NCBI RefSeq assembly: GCF_900460955.1
Contig: NZ_UFUW01000001.1
Span: forward strand, 2,554,501 to 2,618,500
DNA from: Cardiobacterium valvarum
GTDB lineage: Bacteria; Pseudomonadota; Gammaproteobacteria; Cardiobacteriales; Cardiobacteriaceae
Length of the DNA stretch: 64,000 bases
Direction of reading: 5' to 3'
Shown here piece after piece: positions 22,289-30,586 of the stretch (the stretch's first letter is position 1; each line of letters opens with the position of its first letter). The notes below the pieces were generated by a model. The model made no database searches and was not told the origin of the DNA. It was given only the letters and a program-made list of their open reading frames with translations. The position numbers and the translations under genes are program-made.

Positions 22289-22340
22289 ATGCGCGGTAGT
22301 TTGGCATTTCTTCCGGCGGGGAGGCTATCCGCTGCGCGCG

Positions 22341-22346
22341 TATAAT
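22341..22346 (+). promoter_or_regulatory. -10 of the threonine aldolase gene
   Basis: TATAAT followed by CCGCG, 22 bases upstream of the ATG. Confidence 0.5.
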
Positions 22347-22368
22347 CCGCGTTTTTGCGGAGCATCTT

Positions 22369-23397
22369 ATGCCCTCCTTTGGTAGCGACTATCTCGCCGG
22401 TTGCCACCCGGCCATCCTCGAACGCCTCATCGCCAGCAATCTCGAACAAACCCCCGGCTACGGCCTTGACCCCTACTGCGCCTCCGCGCGCGCCAAAATC
22501 CGTGCTGCTATCGGCGATGACAACGCCGACGTGCATTTCCTCGTTGGTGGTACACAGACCAACACCACCGTCATCGCCCACATCCTGCGCCCGCATCAGG
22601 GTGTGATTGCGGCGGAAGCGGCGCACATTGCCACCCATGAAACCGGCGCCATTGAAGCAGCCGGGCACAAAGTGCTGGCGTTGCCGTCCACCGACGGCAA
22701 GCTGACGGCAGCGCAAGTGCAGGATTTCTTCACCCAGTACTACGCGGCGAGCGGTATTCAGGAGCACATCGTGCAGCCCGGCATGGTGTACATCTCGCAG
22801 CCGACTGAACTCGGCACGGTGTACAGCCGTGCGGAACTCGCCGCTTTGGCGCAAGTCTGCCGCCGCCACAGCCTGCCGCTCTTCGTTGATGGTGCCCGCC
22901 TCGGCTATGCCCTGCATCCCGAAGTGAGCGACGTGACGCTTGCCGACCTCGCCGCCCTGAGCGATGTGTTCTACATTGGCGGCACCAAATGCGGTGCCCT
23001 CTTCGGCGAGGCGGTCGTGATCACCCGTGACGCCTGCAAACCGTATTTCCGCGCGACCATGAAGCAACACGGCGGCCTGCTTGCTAAAGGGCGACTGCTC
23101 GGCATCCAGTTCGACGTACTTTTTACCGACGACCTCTACACCCGCATCTGCCACGACGCCATCGCCCATGCCCGCTGCATCCGCAGCGCCTTCGCCGCGC
23201 GCGGCATTGCCTTTTACGGCGCTTCCACCACCAACCAGCAATTCCCCATCCTGCCCGAAGCAGAGGCGGCGCGCTTCATCCGCGACTACGGCTTCGCCGC
23301 CTACTGGCCTGCGGAAAACGGCCAACAAATCGTGCGCTACTGCACCAGTTGGGCGACCACGGCAGCGGAAGTCGAGGCGTTGCTGGCAGCCATCTGA
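22369..23397 (+). CDS. Low-specificity threonine aldolase family protein
   Basis: 342 residues. A PLP-dependent fold-type I enzyme of the beta-eliminating lyase/threonine aldolase family, splitting L-threonine or allo-threonine into glycine and acetaldehyde. Seen are the N-terminal FGSDYLAGCHP and YGLDPYC segments, the cofactor aspartate region PLFVDGARLGYAL, and the Schiff-base lysine in YIGGTKCGALFGE. The start is supported by GGAG and a nearby -10. Exact substrate stereochemistry cannot be read from the sequence. Confidence 0.88.
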   Translation: MPSFGSDYLAGCHPAILERLIASNLEQTPGYGLDPYCASARAKIRAAIGDDNADVHFLVGGTQTNTTVIAHILRPHQGVIAAEAAHIATHETGAIEAAGHKVLALPSTDGKLTAAQVQDFFTQYYAASGIQEHIVQPGMVYISQPTELGTVYSRAELAALAQVCRRHSLPLFVDGARLGYALHPEVSDVTLADLAALSDVFYIGGTKCGALFGEAVVITRDACKPYFRATMKQHGGLLAKGRLLGIQFDVLFTDDLYTRICHDAIAHARCIRSAFAARGIAFYGASTTNQQFPILPEAEAARFIRDYGFAAYWPAENGQQIVRYCTSWATTAAEVEALLAAI

Positions 23398-23445
23398 TCA
23401 CACCCGCCCGCTGCCGCCGGGCAGATGGGTTGATGACGGAAGTTG

Positions 23446-23605
23446 ACCGCCAAGCGGCGAAAATACTGGCTTTCGCGTAGGGCGGGCTTTAGCCCGCCAT
23501 TGCCACAGTGACACGGTTTTGCGGCGGGCTGAACCACCCTACGGTTTGGGTCGCCAAGCGGCGTGGTTACCAACCCCGCCAAGCGGGATAAAACCCGGGC
23601 TTCCG
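23446..23605. repeat. Mixed intergenic repeat block
   Basis: Between the aldolase and the RND adaptor (no gene in 23398-23671). It contains palindromic units GCCAAGCGGCG at 23450 and 23552 and GCCAAGCGGGATAAAA near 23578. It also has two members of the second family: GTAGGGCGGGCTTTAGCCC (23478) and GGCGGGCTGAACCACCCTAC (about 23523). Confidence 0.7.
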
Positions 23606-23671
23606 CCGCCGCAAAATCCGTCCACTACCTTTTGCTACACTGCGTCTTCTCTATGGTAAGGAGCTGACCAC

Positions 23672-24727
23672 ATGAAATTCCCGCTGTTTTTCTTCGTTTT
23701 TTTGTCTTCGTGGCTATTCGCGCAGGAGGTGCCGCCGGCGGAGGAGAAATCCGCGCTCACCGTGCAGCTCGGCACGCCGCAGCGCGTCACGCACGAGCGC
23801 ACCCTTGCCGCTGAGGGCGAGGTCGCTGCGCGCGAGTTGGCGGCGGTGAATGCGCAGTTGGCCGGGGTGGCCCTTGCGCAGTTGAAGGCGGATGTCGGCG
23901 ACCGCGTGCAGGCCGGGCAGGTGCTGGCTCTGTTTGATGCCGCGCCTTTGCAGCAGGAGGTGGCACAGGCGCAGGCGGCGGTGAACCGTGCCCAGGCGGC
24001 GCTGGCGCAGGCGAAGCGCAATGCGGCGCGGGCGCGCAAGCTGGTCAAGGACAGCGCGTTCAGTGTCAATGATGCCGAGCAGTTGTTCACCGCCGAGCGT
24101 GATGCGCAGGCGGCGCTGGATGGTGCGCAGGCGGCGCTGCGTCTCGCGCAGTTGCGTCTGGGTTATGCGCAGGTGCGCGCCCCGGCGGCGGGCATTATCA
24201 CCGCACGTCCGGCGGAGCTTGGCATGACGGCGGCAATCGGACTGCCGCTCTTTACGGTGCAGGTGAATGGCGCGCTGGAATGGCGGGCGCGGGTCGCGCC
24301 GGATGCGGCGGCGTCGCTTCGTTCAGGCACGGTGGCACATCTCGCGGTGGGCGGGACGGCGGTGAATGGACGGGTACGCAAGCTGGCGCCGACGGCGGAC
24401 GCGGCGTCGCGGCTGGTTACGGTGTTTGTTGATGTGCCGCAAGATGCGCCGCTGCGCGCCGGAATGTTTGTGCGCGGCGCGTTTGCCCTCGGCGGGGAAG
24501 CGGTGCTGACGGTGCCGGCGTCGGCGGTGGTGCGCGAGGATGGTTATGACTTGCTGGTGCTGGTGGATGGCGACAACCGCGCCTCCCGCCGCACGGTATC
24601 GCTGGGCGAACGTATCGGCGAGCGCGTGGTGGTGCGCGAGGGGCTGGCAGCGGATGCGCGCTTTGTGCTGCGCGGCGGCAGCTTTTTGCAGGATGGGGAT
24701 ATGGTGCGCGTAGTGGATGGTGAGTGA
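23672..24727 (+). CDS. RND efflux periplasmic adaptor (membrane fusion protein)
   Basis: 351 residues with an N-terminal signal sequence (MKFPLFFFVFLSSWLFA). Domain order is typical of the MexA/AcrA family: a first barrel-sandwich half (VNAQLAGVALAQLKADVGD), an alanine-rich alpha-hairpin coiled coil (about residues 95-160), the second lipoyl half (LGYAQVRAPAAGIITARPAE), then beta-barrel and membrane-proximal domains. It bridges the inner-membrane pump to an outer-membrane channel. AAGGAG precedes the ATG. The permease gene follows after a 118-base gap filled by an inverted repeat. Confidence 0.93.
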   Translation: MKFPLFFFVFLSSWLFAQEVPPAEEKSALTVQLGTPQRVTHERTLAAEGEVAARELAAVNAQLAGVALAQLKADVGDRVQAGQVLALFDAAPLQQEVAQAQAAVNRAQAALAQAKRNAARARKLVKDSAFSVNDAEQLFTAERDAQAALDGAQAALRLAQLRLGYAQVRAPAAGIITARPAELGMTAAIGLPLFTVQVNGALEWRARVAPDAAASLRSGTVAHLAVGGTAVNGRVRKLAPTADAASRLVTVFVDVPQDAPLRAGMFVRGAFALGGEAVLTVPASAVVREDGYDLLVLVDGDNRASRRTVSLGERIGERVVVREGLAADARFVLRGGSFLQDGDMVRVVDGE

Positions 24728-24738
24728 TGCTTCGGTAT

Positions 24739-24812
24739 GCAGGGTGGGCTTCAGCCCACCACAAACCCATGTCGCTATGGCAATGGTGGGCTGAAGCCCA
24801 CCCTACGGTCTC
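24739..24812. repeat. Inverted pair of GGGTGGGCTTCAGCCCACC repeats
   Basis: Two self-complementary copies, GGGTGGGCTTCAGCCCACC near 24742 and GGTGGGCTGAAGCCCACCC near 24785, flank about 22 bases. They sit inside the adaptor-permease operon and could form a strong mRNA hairpin. Confidence 0.75.
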
Positions 24813-24845
24813 TTCCTACCCGCCATTTTTAACCGGAGGTAAGTC

Positions 24846-27800
24846 ATGAATTTTTCTGCCTGGTCGATCCGTAATCCACTGGCCACGATTTTGCTCTTCA
24901 TCCTGCTCACGCTCGGCGGCATTCACGCGTTTAATGTGATGAAGATCCAGCAGTTCCCCGATATGGATTTCCCGGTGGTGATGGTTACGGTCACGCTGCC
25001 CGGTGCCGCGCCACCGCAGCTGGAAACGGATATTGCCAAGAAGGTGGAGAGTCGGGTGGCGTCCATCGACGGGGTGAAGAAAATTCGCGGCGTGTTGCAG
25101 ACCGGCGCTTCCACCACGATTATCGAGTTCCGCCTGGAAAAGGATTTGCAGGAGGCGCTGGACGAGGTGCGTTCGGCTATCGGCGAGATTCGCAGCGATT
25201 TGCCGGCGGATGCGAATGAACCGGTGATCAGCAAGATAGGGACGACTGGGCTGCCGCTGCTCACGTTTTCGGTATCGGCGCGCGATATGGACGTGCTGGC
25301 GCTGTCGTGGTTTGTGGATGACAAGTTGAACCGCCGCCTGACCGCGGTTCCCGGCGTCGGCAGTGTGGACCGCATCGGCGGCGAGGCACGCACGGTGGAG
25401 GTCTTGCCCGATCCGGTGAAGTTGCAGGGATTGGGGCTGACGATTACGGAATTGCAGCAGCAACTGTTCGCGCTGCAACGCGATGCGGCAGGCGGCGAGG
25501 CGCAGGTCGGCGGCGGCAAGCAGACAATCCGTGCGCTGGGGGCGTTGTCGTATGCGCCCGCGCTGGCCGAATTGCAAATCCGCACGGCGGGCGGTGCTTA
25601 CCGCCTGGGCGATCTCGCCACCATCCGCGATGGTGCAGCGGAAGCGGATTCGCTGGCGCTCTACGACGGTGAGACGGTGGTCGCTTTCTCCATCACCCGC
25701 AGCCGGGGCGCGAGCGAGGTTGGGGTCGCGCATGCGGTCGAGGCGGAGCTCGCCCGCATTCAGGCGGATTATCCGCAGATGACGATTGCCAAGGTCTATG
25801 ACCGCGCCACACCGGTCGAGGACGATTACCACAGCTCGTTCGATATGCTGCTGGAAGGCGGGCTGCTCGCCGTCCTCGTCGTTTTCCTCTTCCTGCGCAA
25901 CTGGCGCGCGACGCTGGTTGCCGCCATTGCCCTGCCGCTATCGGTCATCCCCGCCTTCCTCGTCATGTGGTTGCTGGGTTTTACCCTGAACATCATCTCG
26001 CTGCTGGCGCTGTCGCTGGTTATCGGCGTGCTGGTGGACGATGCCATCGTCGAAATCGAAAACATCATCCGCCACCTGCGCGGCGGCAAATCGCCCTACG
26101 ACGCGGCGATGGAAGCGGCGGACGAAATCGGCCTGGCGGTGATTGCCACGACCTTCACCCTGATCGGCGTCTTCCTGCCGACCGCCTTCATGGGCAGCGT
26201 CATCGGCCAGTTCTTCCGCCAGTTCGGCTGGACGGCGGCGATTGCCGTGTTCTTCTCGCTGGTCGTCGCCCGCCTCGTTACGCCGATGATGTCCGCCTAC
26301 ATCCTGCGCCCGGAACCGCAACATGCCGCGCGCAGCGACGGCATCCTGATGCGCGCCTACCTCGCCGTCGTCGCCCTGGTGCTGCGCTGGCGCTGGACGA
26401 CGCTCGCGCTCACTATCGTCCTCTTCGCTGTCTCGCTCGGCTGGGCGCGCCACCTGCCCAGCGCCTTCATACCGGATGACGACATGGACCAGACGCGCGT
26501 CACCATCGAGCTCACCCCCGATGCCGTCCTGCGTGACACCCTCGCCGTCAGCGAGCAGGTACGCCGCGCCATCGCCGACATCGACGGCATCGAACACATC
26601 CTCAGCACTATCGGCGAGCAGACACGGGTCATCGGCAGTATCGGCGGCAAAGCGCGCAACCGCGCCAGCCTCGACATCGTCCTCGCGCCGCGCGGCAGCC
26701 GCCCCGACAAGACCCATATCGAACAGGAAATCAACCGCCGCCTGGAAAGCATCCCCGGCGCGCGCTTCAGCGTCGGCCTCAGCAACGGCGGCGAACCCGG
26801 CTACATCGTCTCGCTCACCAGCGACAACCCGCGCCTTCTCGAAGAAACCGCGCAAGCCCTGATGCACGACATCCGCGCCTTGCCGAACGCCGGCACCGTC
26901 AGCAGTACCAGAAGCCTTGCCCGCGAAGAACTGCGCATCACCCCGGACGCGCTCCACATGGCCGATCACGGCGTGACCACCGCGCAAATCGCCGATACCC
27001 TGCGCATCGCCACGCAAGGCGACTACGAACAGCGCCTCGCCAAACTGAACCTCGACAGCCGGCAAATCCCCATCGTCGTCCGCCTGCCCGCAGATGCTCG
27101 CGCCGACCTTGCCACCCTGCACGACCTCGCCATCCGTACCGCAAACGGTACTGTGCGCGTCGGCGACGTGGCCCGCCTCGACTTCGGCGGCGGCCCCTCA
27201 CAAATCACCCGTTTCGACCGCGCCCGCGAAATCCGCGTGACGACACAGGTTGGCAGCGGCCAGCTCGGCGAACTCGTCACCGCCGTGCAAAACACCCCGA
27301 CCATGCAGCACCTGCCCCCCGCCGTGCGCACCCTCGACGAAGGTCAGGCGGAAAACATGAAAGAACTGTTCGAAGGCTTCGTGCTGGCAATGGGCGTCGG
27401 CATCTTCTGCATCCTCGCCATCCTCATCCTCCTTTTCCACCGCGTCCTGCAACCCTTCACCATCCTCATGGCCTTGCCGCTGTCCATCGGCGGCGCCTTC
27501 GCCGGCCTGCTCATCAGCGGCAGCGGCATCAGCATGAGCTCGATGATCGGTTTCATCATGCTGATGGGCATCGCCAGCAAAAACTCCATCCTGCTCGTCG
27601 ATTACAGCATCATCGCCGAAAAACGCGACGGCCTGCCGCGCCATGACGCCATCATCGACGCCTGCCACAAACGCGCCCGCCCCATCATCATGACCAGCGT
27701 GGCGATGGGCGCGGGCATGACCCCGCTCATGCTCGGCTGGGGCAAAGGCGACCCGACCTTCAGCCAGCCGATGGCGGTGGCGGTCATCAGCGGCCTTGTC

Positions 27801-27929
27801 ACCTCGACACTCCTCAGCCTCGTCGTCATTCCGGTGGTGTACAGCCTGATGGAAGGCGCGGGGGATTTACTGCGGAGGAAGAAAAAACATAGCTCCGCCC
27901 AGACAAGCGACGCACCTACGCCGGGATGA
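24846..27929 (+). CDS. RND multidrug efflux permease
   Basis: A 1027-residue inner-membrane proton/drug antiporter of the AcrB/HAE1 superfamily. It has an N-terminal helix (WSIRNPLATILLFILLTLGG), two large periplasmic loops, and twelve helices in two bundles. TM4 has SLVIGVLVDDAIVEIENI with the proton-relay Asp pair, and later GIASKNSILLVDY and RPIIMTSVAMGAGMTPL are present. GGAGG precedes the ATG. Sequence type is nearer the general HAE1 clade than AcrB itself; no outer-membrane partner is in this window. Confidence 0.95.
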   Translation: MNFSAWSIRNPLATILLFILLTLGGIHAFNVMKIQQFPDMDFPVVMVTVTLPGAAPPQLETDIAKKVESRVASIDGVKKIRGVLQTGASTTIIEFRLEKDLQEALDEVRSAIGEIRSDLPADANEPVISKIGTTGLPLLTFSVSARDMDVLALSWFVDDKLNRRLTAVPGVGSVDRIGGEARTVEVLPDPVKLQGLGLTITELQQQLFALQRDAAGGEAQVGGGKQTIRALGALSYAPALAELQIRTAGGAYRLGDLATIRDGAAEADSLALYDGETVVAFSITRSRGASEVGVAHAVEAELARIQADYPQMTIAKVYDRATPVEDDYHSSFDMLLEGGLLAVLVVFLFLRNWRATLVAAIALPLSVIPAFLVMWLLGFTLNIISLLALSLVIGVLVDDAIVEIENIIRHLRGGKSPYDAAMEAADEIGLAVIATTFTLIGVFLPTAFMGSVIGQFFRQFGWTAAIAVFFSLVVARLVTPMMSAYILRPEPQHAARSDGILMRAYLAVVALVLRWRWTTLALTIVLFAVSLGWARHLPSAFIPDDDMDQTRVTIELTPDAVLRDTLAVSEQVRRAIADIDGIEHILSTIGEQTRVIGSIGGKARNRASLDIVLAPRGSRPDKTHIEQEINRRLESIPGARFSVGLSNGGEPGYIVSLTSDNPRLLEETAQALMHDIRALPNAGTVSSTRSLAREELRITPDALHMADHGVTTAQIADTLRIATQGDYEQRLAKLNLDSRQIPIVVRLPADARADLATLHDLAIRTANGTVRVGDVARLDFGGGPSQITRFDRAREIRVTTQVGSGQLGELVTAVQNTPTMQHLPPAVRTLDEGQAENMKELFEGFVLAMGVGIFCILAILILLFHRVLQPFTILMALPLSIGGAFAGLLISGSGISMSSMIGFIMLMGIASKNSILLVDYSIIAEKRDGLPRHDAIIDACHKRARPIIMTSVAMGAGMTPLMLGWGKGDPTFSQPMAVAVISGLVTSTLLSLVVIPVVYSLMEGAGDLLRRKKKHSSAQTSDAPTPG

Positions 27930-27939
27930 TTCCGGGCAT

Positions 27940-27970
27940 AAAAAAAAACGCCGGACTTTCCGGCGTTTTT
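27940..27970. terminator. Bidirectional terminator
   Basis: AACGCCGGA-CTT-TCCGGCGTT flanked by A9 on the left and TTTTT on the right. It serves the RND permease (plus) and the MliC lipoprotein gene (minus). Confidence 0.9.
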
Positions 27971-27974
27971 GCAA

Positions 27975-28448
27975 TCAGTTGCGGATGATGCCGCTGCGGC
28001 AGTTCGTCTCAACCGCGTTGCCGTAGGGGTCAATGAAGTTGAGGATGCCTTCGCTGCCTTTCTGGTGCCATTCCGCGCCGCGTCCGTAGAGGCCTTTGGT
28101 GGCAACGTAGCGTTCACCGGAAGCGGTCGTGGCATTTTGCAGCACGGCACTCTTGTCGTTCAGGCGCAGTTCGATTTGCTCGGTGCCGAGATGGCGGATA
28201 TCCACGGCAAGGCCGTTTTCGCAGTCAAAGTGGCCGGGGCCGCCGGTATAGCCCTGCTGCTGCGGGCGCATCGGCTGGCGCGGGTTCTGCGGCTGCGGAT
28301 AGGCGCTGTTGTCCTGCGGGTAAACCGGATAGTCCGGCTGCGGGTAGTTCGGTGCGGGGTTGTGGTCGTGCGGGTTCATGCCGCTGCTGACACAAGCGGT
28401 GAGAAGCAGGCTGGCAAGTGCCGGGGTGGTCAGTTGTTGCAGTTTCAT
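27975..28448 (-). CDS. Lipoprotein with MliC-type lysozyme inhibitor domain
   Basis: 157 residues. The lipobox LLTAC puts the lipidated Cys at residue 19. A proline/tyrosine/glutamine-rich spacer follows (about residues 30-68), then an MliC-like beta-barrel. The domain shows FDCENGLAVDIRHL, the SGERYVATKG loop with the conserved SG-x-x-Y, EWHQKGSEGILNF, and a final Cys (ETNC) that would pair with the first. MliC proteins block C-type lysozyme at the cell surface. It shares the mature N-terminal motif SSGMNP-x-D with the next gene upstream. AAGGAAACCCC precedes the ATG. Confidence 0.75.
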   Translation of the reverse strand: MKLQQLTTPALASLLLTACVSSGMNPHDHNPAPNYPQPDYPVYPQDNSAYPQPQNPRQPMRPQQQGYTGGPGHFDCENGLAVDIRHLGTEQIELRLNDKSAVLQNATTASGERYVATKGLYGRGAEWHQKGSEGILNFIDPYGNAVETNCRSGIIRN

Positions 28449-28484
28449 GGGGGTTTCCTTGTTATTGAGGGATGGGGGTTATTG

Positions 28485-28685
28485 TTACGGATATACTTCC
28501 TGCGGCGGCATCTCTTGCGGTGCCACGCCGTAGTAGTTGCCGCTCTGGGCGTCATTAACCTGTGGATACACTTCGCCCTTGCGTTCCGGATGGCGGTCAC
28601 GCGGGTTCATGCCGCTGCTGATGTTTTTGCAGGCAGCGAGGCTGGCAGCGGCGAGCGCCACGAAGATAATATGCTGTATTTTCAT
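28485..28685 (-). CDS. Small lipoprotein, 66 residues
   Basis: Lipobox SLAAC puts the lipidated Cys at residue 19, followed by KNISSGMNPRDRHPE and a short tyrosine/proline/glutamine-rich chain. The mature start matches the MliC lipoprotein downstream (SSGMNPHDHNP), so this looks like a paralogue lacking the inhibitor domain. ATG 28685 was chosen over the longer frame (28865) because GGAG lies at good spacing and the signal peptide starts there. It is co-oriented with the MliC gene, 36 bases ahead. Function is unknown. Confidence 0.7.
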   Translation of the reverse strand: MKIQHIIFVALAAASLAACKNISSGMNPRDRHPERKGEVYPQVNDAQSGNYYGVAPQEMPPQEVYP

Positions 28686-28721
28686 CGATTCTCCATTCGG
28701 GTAATGCCGGATGGCGCGCGC

Positions 28722-28814
28722 ATCATAGCGGAATGCCCGGCGGCAGAAAGCTAATATTTTGCAAGGCGTGGCTAACCATTTTGCAAGACAGTTGCGCCAT
28801 ACAATCTCTATACT
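28722..28814. promoter_or_regulatory. Divergent promoter region with direct repeats
   Basis: On the minus strand TATGAT (28727-28722) followed by GCGCGCGC fits a -10 for the small lipoprotein. On the plus strand TATACT (28809-28814) or TACAAT (28800-28805) fits a -10 for the adhesin complex protein gene. Two identical copies of ATTTTGCAAG (28756-28765 and 28778-28787) lie 22 bp apart, about two helical turns, and may be regulator half-sites. Confidence 0.45.
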
Positions 28815-28877
28815 GCGCGGCGCAGGCAGCGCATGGCATCCTGCGCTTTTTTCCTTCAATTTCAAGGAGTTTTTACG

Positions 28878-29558
28878 ATGAAAATCTGGTTCCCCGCCGC
28901 AGCCGCGTTACTCGCACTCGGCTTCTCCGCTTCTGCTTCCGCCGCCCCGGTCAGCTACCAATGCCAGGGTAACAAAAAGGTGACGGTCAACTATTCCTTC
29001 AACAAACAGGGCATCCCGACCAGCGCCACCGCCACGCTGAAAGGCAAGGCTCGCGTGATGAAATACGACCTGAACCGCTCTGACAACGTCGAAACCTATT
29101 TCAAGGGAGCGGGCTATGAAATCAGCACCTCCAGCATGGATTCTTCCAACTACCGCGAGCAGCCCATCATGATTTTTGCGCCGGGCAGCCAGATCCTCTT
29201 CAAGGACTGCAATCCGGCCTCAGGTGCAGCGGCTTCCAGCGACAAGCCGATTAACGCCAACAAGGTGACCAAATCCGGTACCGTTTCCTATATGTGTGAA
29301 GCCGACCGCCGCCTGCGCGTGACTTACGGCTTCAACGGCGCGGGTGTGCCGGTGAAGGCCGATGCCACGCTGAAAGGCAAGAAAGTGACGATGAAATACG
29401 ATCTTGCCAGTTCCGACAATGTTGATGTTACCTTCAAAGGCGCGGGCTACCGCCTCAGCACCAGCGACATGACTGCTGACAACTTCCGCGATCAACCGGT
29501 GATGGTTACCGGCCCGGGCAACCAGATCGCCTACAAAGACTGTTCTCCGACAGAATGA
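28878..29558 (+). CDS. Two-domain adhesin complex protein (ACP/MliC-like)
   Basis: 226 residues: signal peptide (about 1-22), then two tandem copies of the Neisseria ACP-type domain. Copy 1 (about 24-114) has VSYQCQGNKKVTVNYSFN and ends IMIFAPGSQILFKDC. Copy 2 (about 135-226) has VSYMCEADRRLRVTYGFN and ends PVMVTGPGNQIAYKDC. Each has two cysteines for one disulfide. Neisserial ACP is a single domain of this kind that helps adhesion and inhibits C-type lysozyme (established knowledge). The doubled form here is unusual. ATG 28878 follows AAGGAG and begins the signal peptide. Confidence 0.85.
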   Translation: MKIWFPAAAALLALGFSASASAAPVSYQCQGNKKVTVNYSFNKQGIPTSATATLKGKARVMKYDLNRSDNVETYFKGAGYEISTSSMDSSNYREQPIMIFAPGSQILFKDCNPASGAAASSDKPINANKVTKSGTVSYMCEADRRLRVTYGFNGAGVPVKADATLKGKKVTMKYDLASSDNVDVTFKGAGYRLSTSDMTADNFRDQPVMVTGPGNQIAYKDCSPTE

Positions 29559-29570
29559 TGGATGACAGGA

Positions 29571-29596
29571 AAAAGCCCGCTTCGGCGGGCTTTTTT
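29571..29596 (+). terminator. Terminator of the two-domain ACP gene
   Basis: AAGCCCGC-TTCG-GCGGGCTT then TTTT. Confidence 0.9.
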
Positions 29597-29617
29597 GTGA
29601 CCGTGCTGCAGACACGA

Positions 29618-29675
29618 CGATTTTCGCCAAGCGGCGTAGTTACTGGGCCCGCCAAGGCGGGATAAACACTGGCCT
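29618..29675. repeat. Palindromic repeat pair
   Basis: CGCCAAGCGGCGTAGTTACT followed by GGGCCCGCCAAGGCGGGATA, in the convergent gap between the ACP and nickel/cobalt transporter genes. The second unit is a variant with an extra G. Confidence 0.7.
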
Positions 29676-29683
29676 CGCAAGCG

Positions 29684-30586
29684 TCAGCGCGGCAGGCCGA
29701 TGGGATTGCTGGTAGGCGCAGGGGCGGTGTCGCTGTCGCTTTGCCAGAGCAAGGCGCCGAGGAGGATGAGGATGAGGCCGCCGGCAAGGGCAAGGGTGCG
29801 GGTGAGGCGGGCCAAGCGGGCACCATCGTGGGTAAGGCGGTGGGCAAGGTGTTGTCTGCCGTAGTAGCAGAGCAGGGCGATGGTGGTGATAGTCAGCGCG
29901 GTGCCGCAGGCGATGGCGAGCGTCATGGCAATGCCCGCACCAGTGATGCCCCAGCTCCAGGCGGCGGCAAGGCTGATAACGGCGCCGCTGCACGGGCGGA
30001 TGCCGATGGCGATGATCGCCGCCCACGGGCTGAGGGCGGACGTGGCGGGAGTATCGTGATGGTGGTGGTCATGACCGCAGGCACAATGCGCGTCGTGCCG
30101 GCGGCGCGGGCGGTGACGGTAGAGGATGTAGGCACCGATGGCGATGATGAGGGCGGCGTTGGCGCGGTTCAGCCAGTAGCTGTGGTTAACAGCGTCCGGC
30201 ATGAGCAGGTGCAGCAGTCCCATGGCGAGCGCAACCCAGAGGATGGCGCTTATCCCTTGCATGAGGGCACCACCGATGGCGATGGCAAGGGTTTGCCGCC
30301 GTGCGGTGGGCTGGCTGAGGGTGAAGGTGGCGATGATGGCTTTGCCGTGGCCGGGGCCGATGGCGTGCAGGATGCCGTAAAGGAAGCCGAGGCCGCTCAG
30401 TGTCAGCCAGGTAGTGGTGTCGTTGCCGTGGCGGCGCAGGGCGAGGAGTTGCGCGGCAAGGTCACGCTGCCACTGGTTTTGCAGGCGTTGCAGGGCGTGG
30501 TGCAGCGGTTGCCAGTAGGCGATGAGGAGGATGAGTAGCACCAGTGCGATAAGTGCCGGCAGGAGACGGGTCAGGGTGTGCCGCAT
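29684..30586 (-). CDS. NicO/RcnA-type metal transporter
   Basis: A 300-residue inner-membrane protein with six to seven helices. The signature LHAIGPGHGKAIIATF near residue 75 is the H-x4-GHGK metal motif of the NicO family. A cytoplasmic histidine-rich stretch (DAHCACGHDHHHHD) near 165-178 is followed by GIRPCSGAVISLAAAWSWG. The family moves Ni2+/Co2+, and members next to DUF1007 proteins are widespread. It overlaps the upstream DUF1007 gene by 16 bases, so the two are coupled. Direction of transport is not clear from the sequence. Confidence 0.85.
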   Translation of the reverse strand: MRHTLTRLLPALIALVLLILLIAYWQPLHHALQRLQNQWQRDLAAQLLALRRHGNDTTTWLTLSGLGFLYGILHAIGPGHGKAIIATFTLSQPTARRQTLAIAIGGALMQGISAILWVALAMGLLHLLMPDAVNHSYWLNRANAALIIAIGAYILYRHRPRRRHDAHCACGHDHHHHDTPATSALSPWAAIIAIGIRPCSGAVISLAAAWSWGITGAGIAMTLAIACGTALTITTIALLCYYGRQHLAHRLTHDGARLARLTRTLALAGGLILILLGALLWQSDSDTAPAPTSNPIGLPR

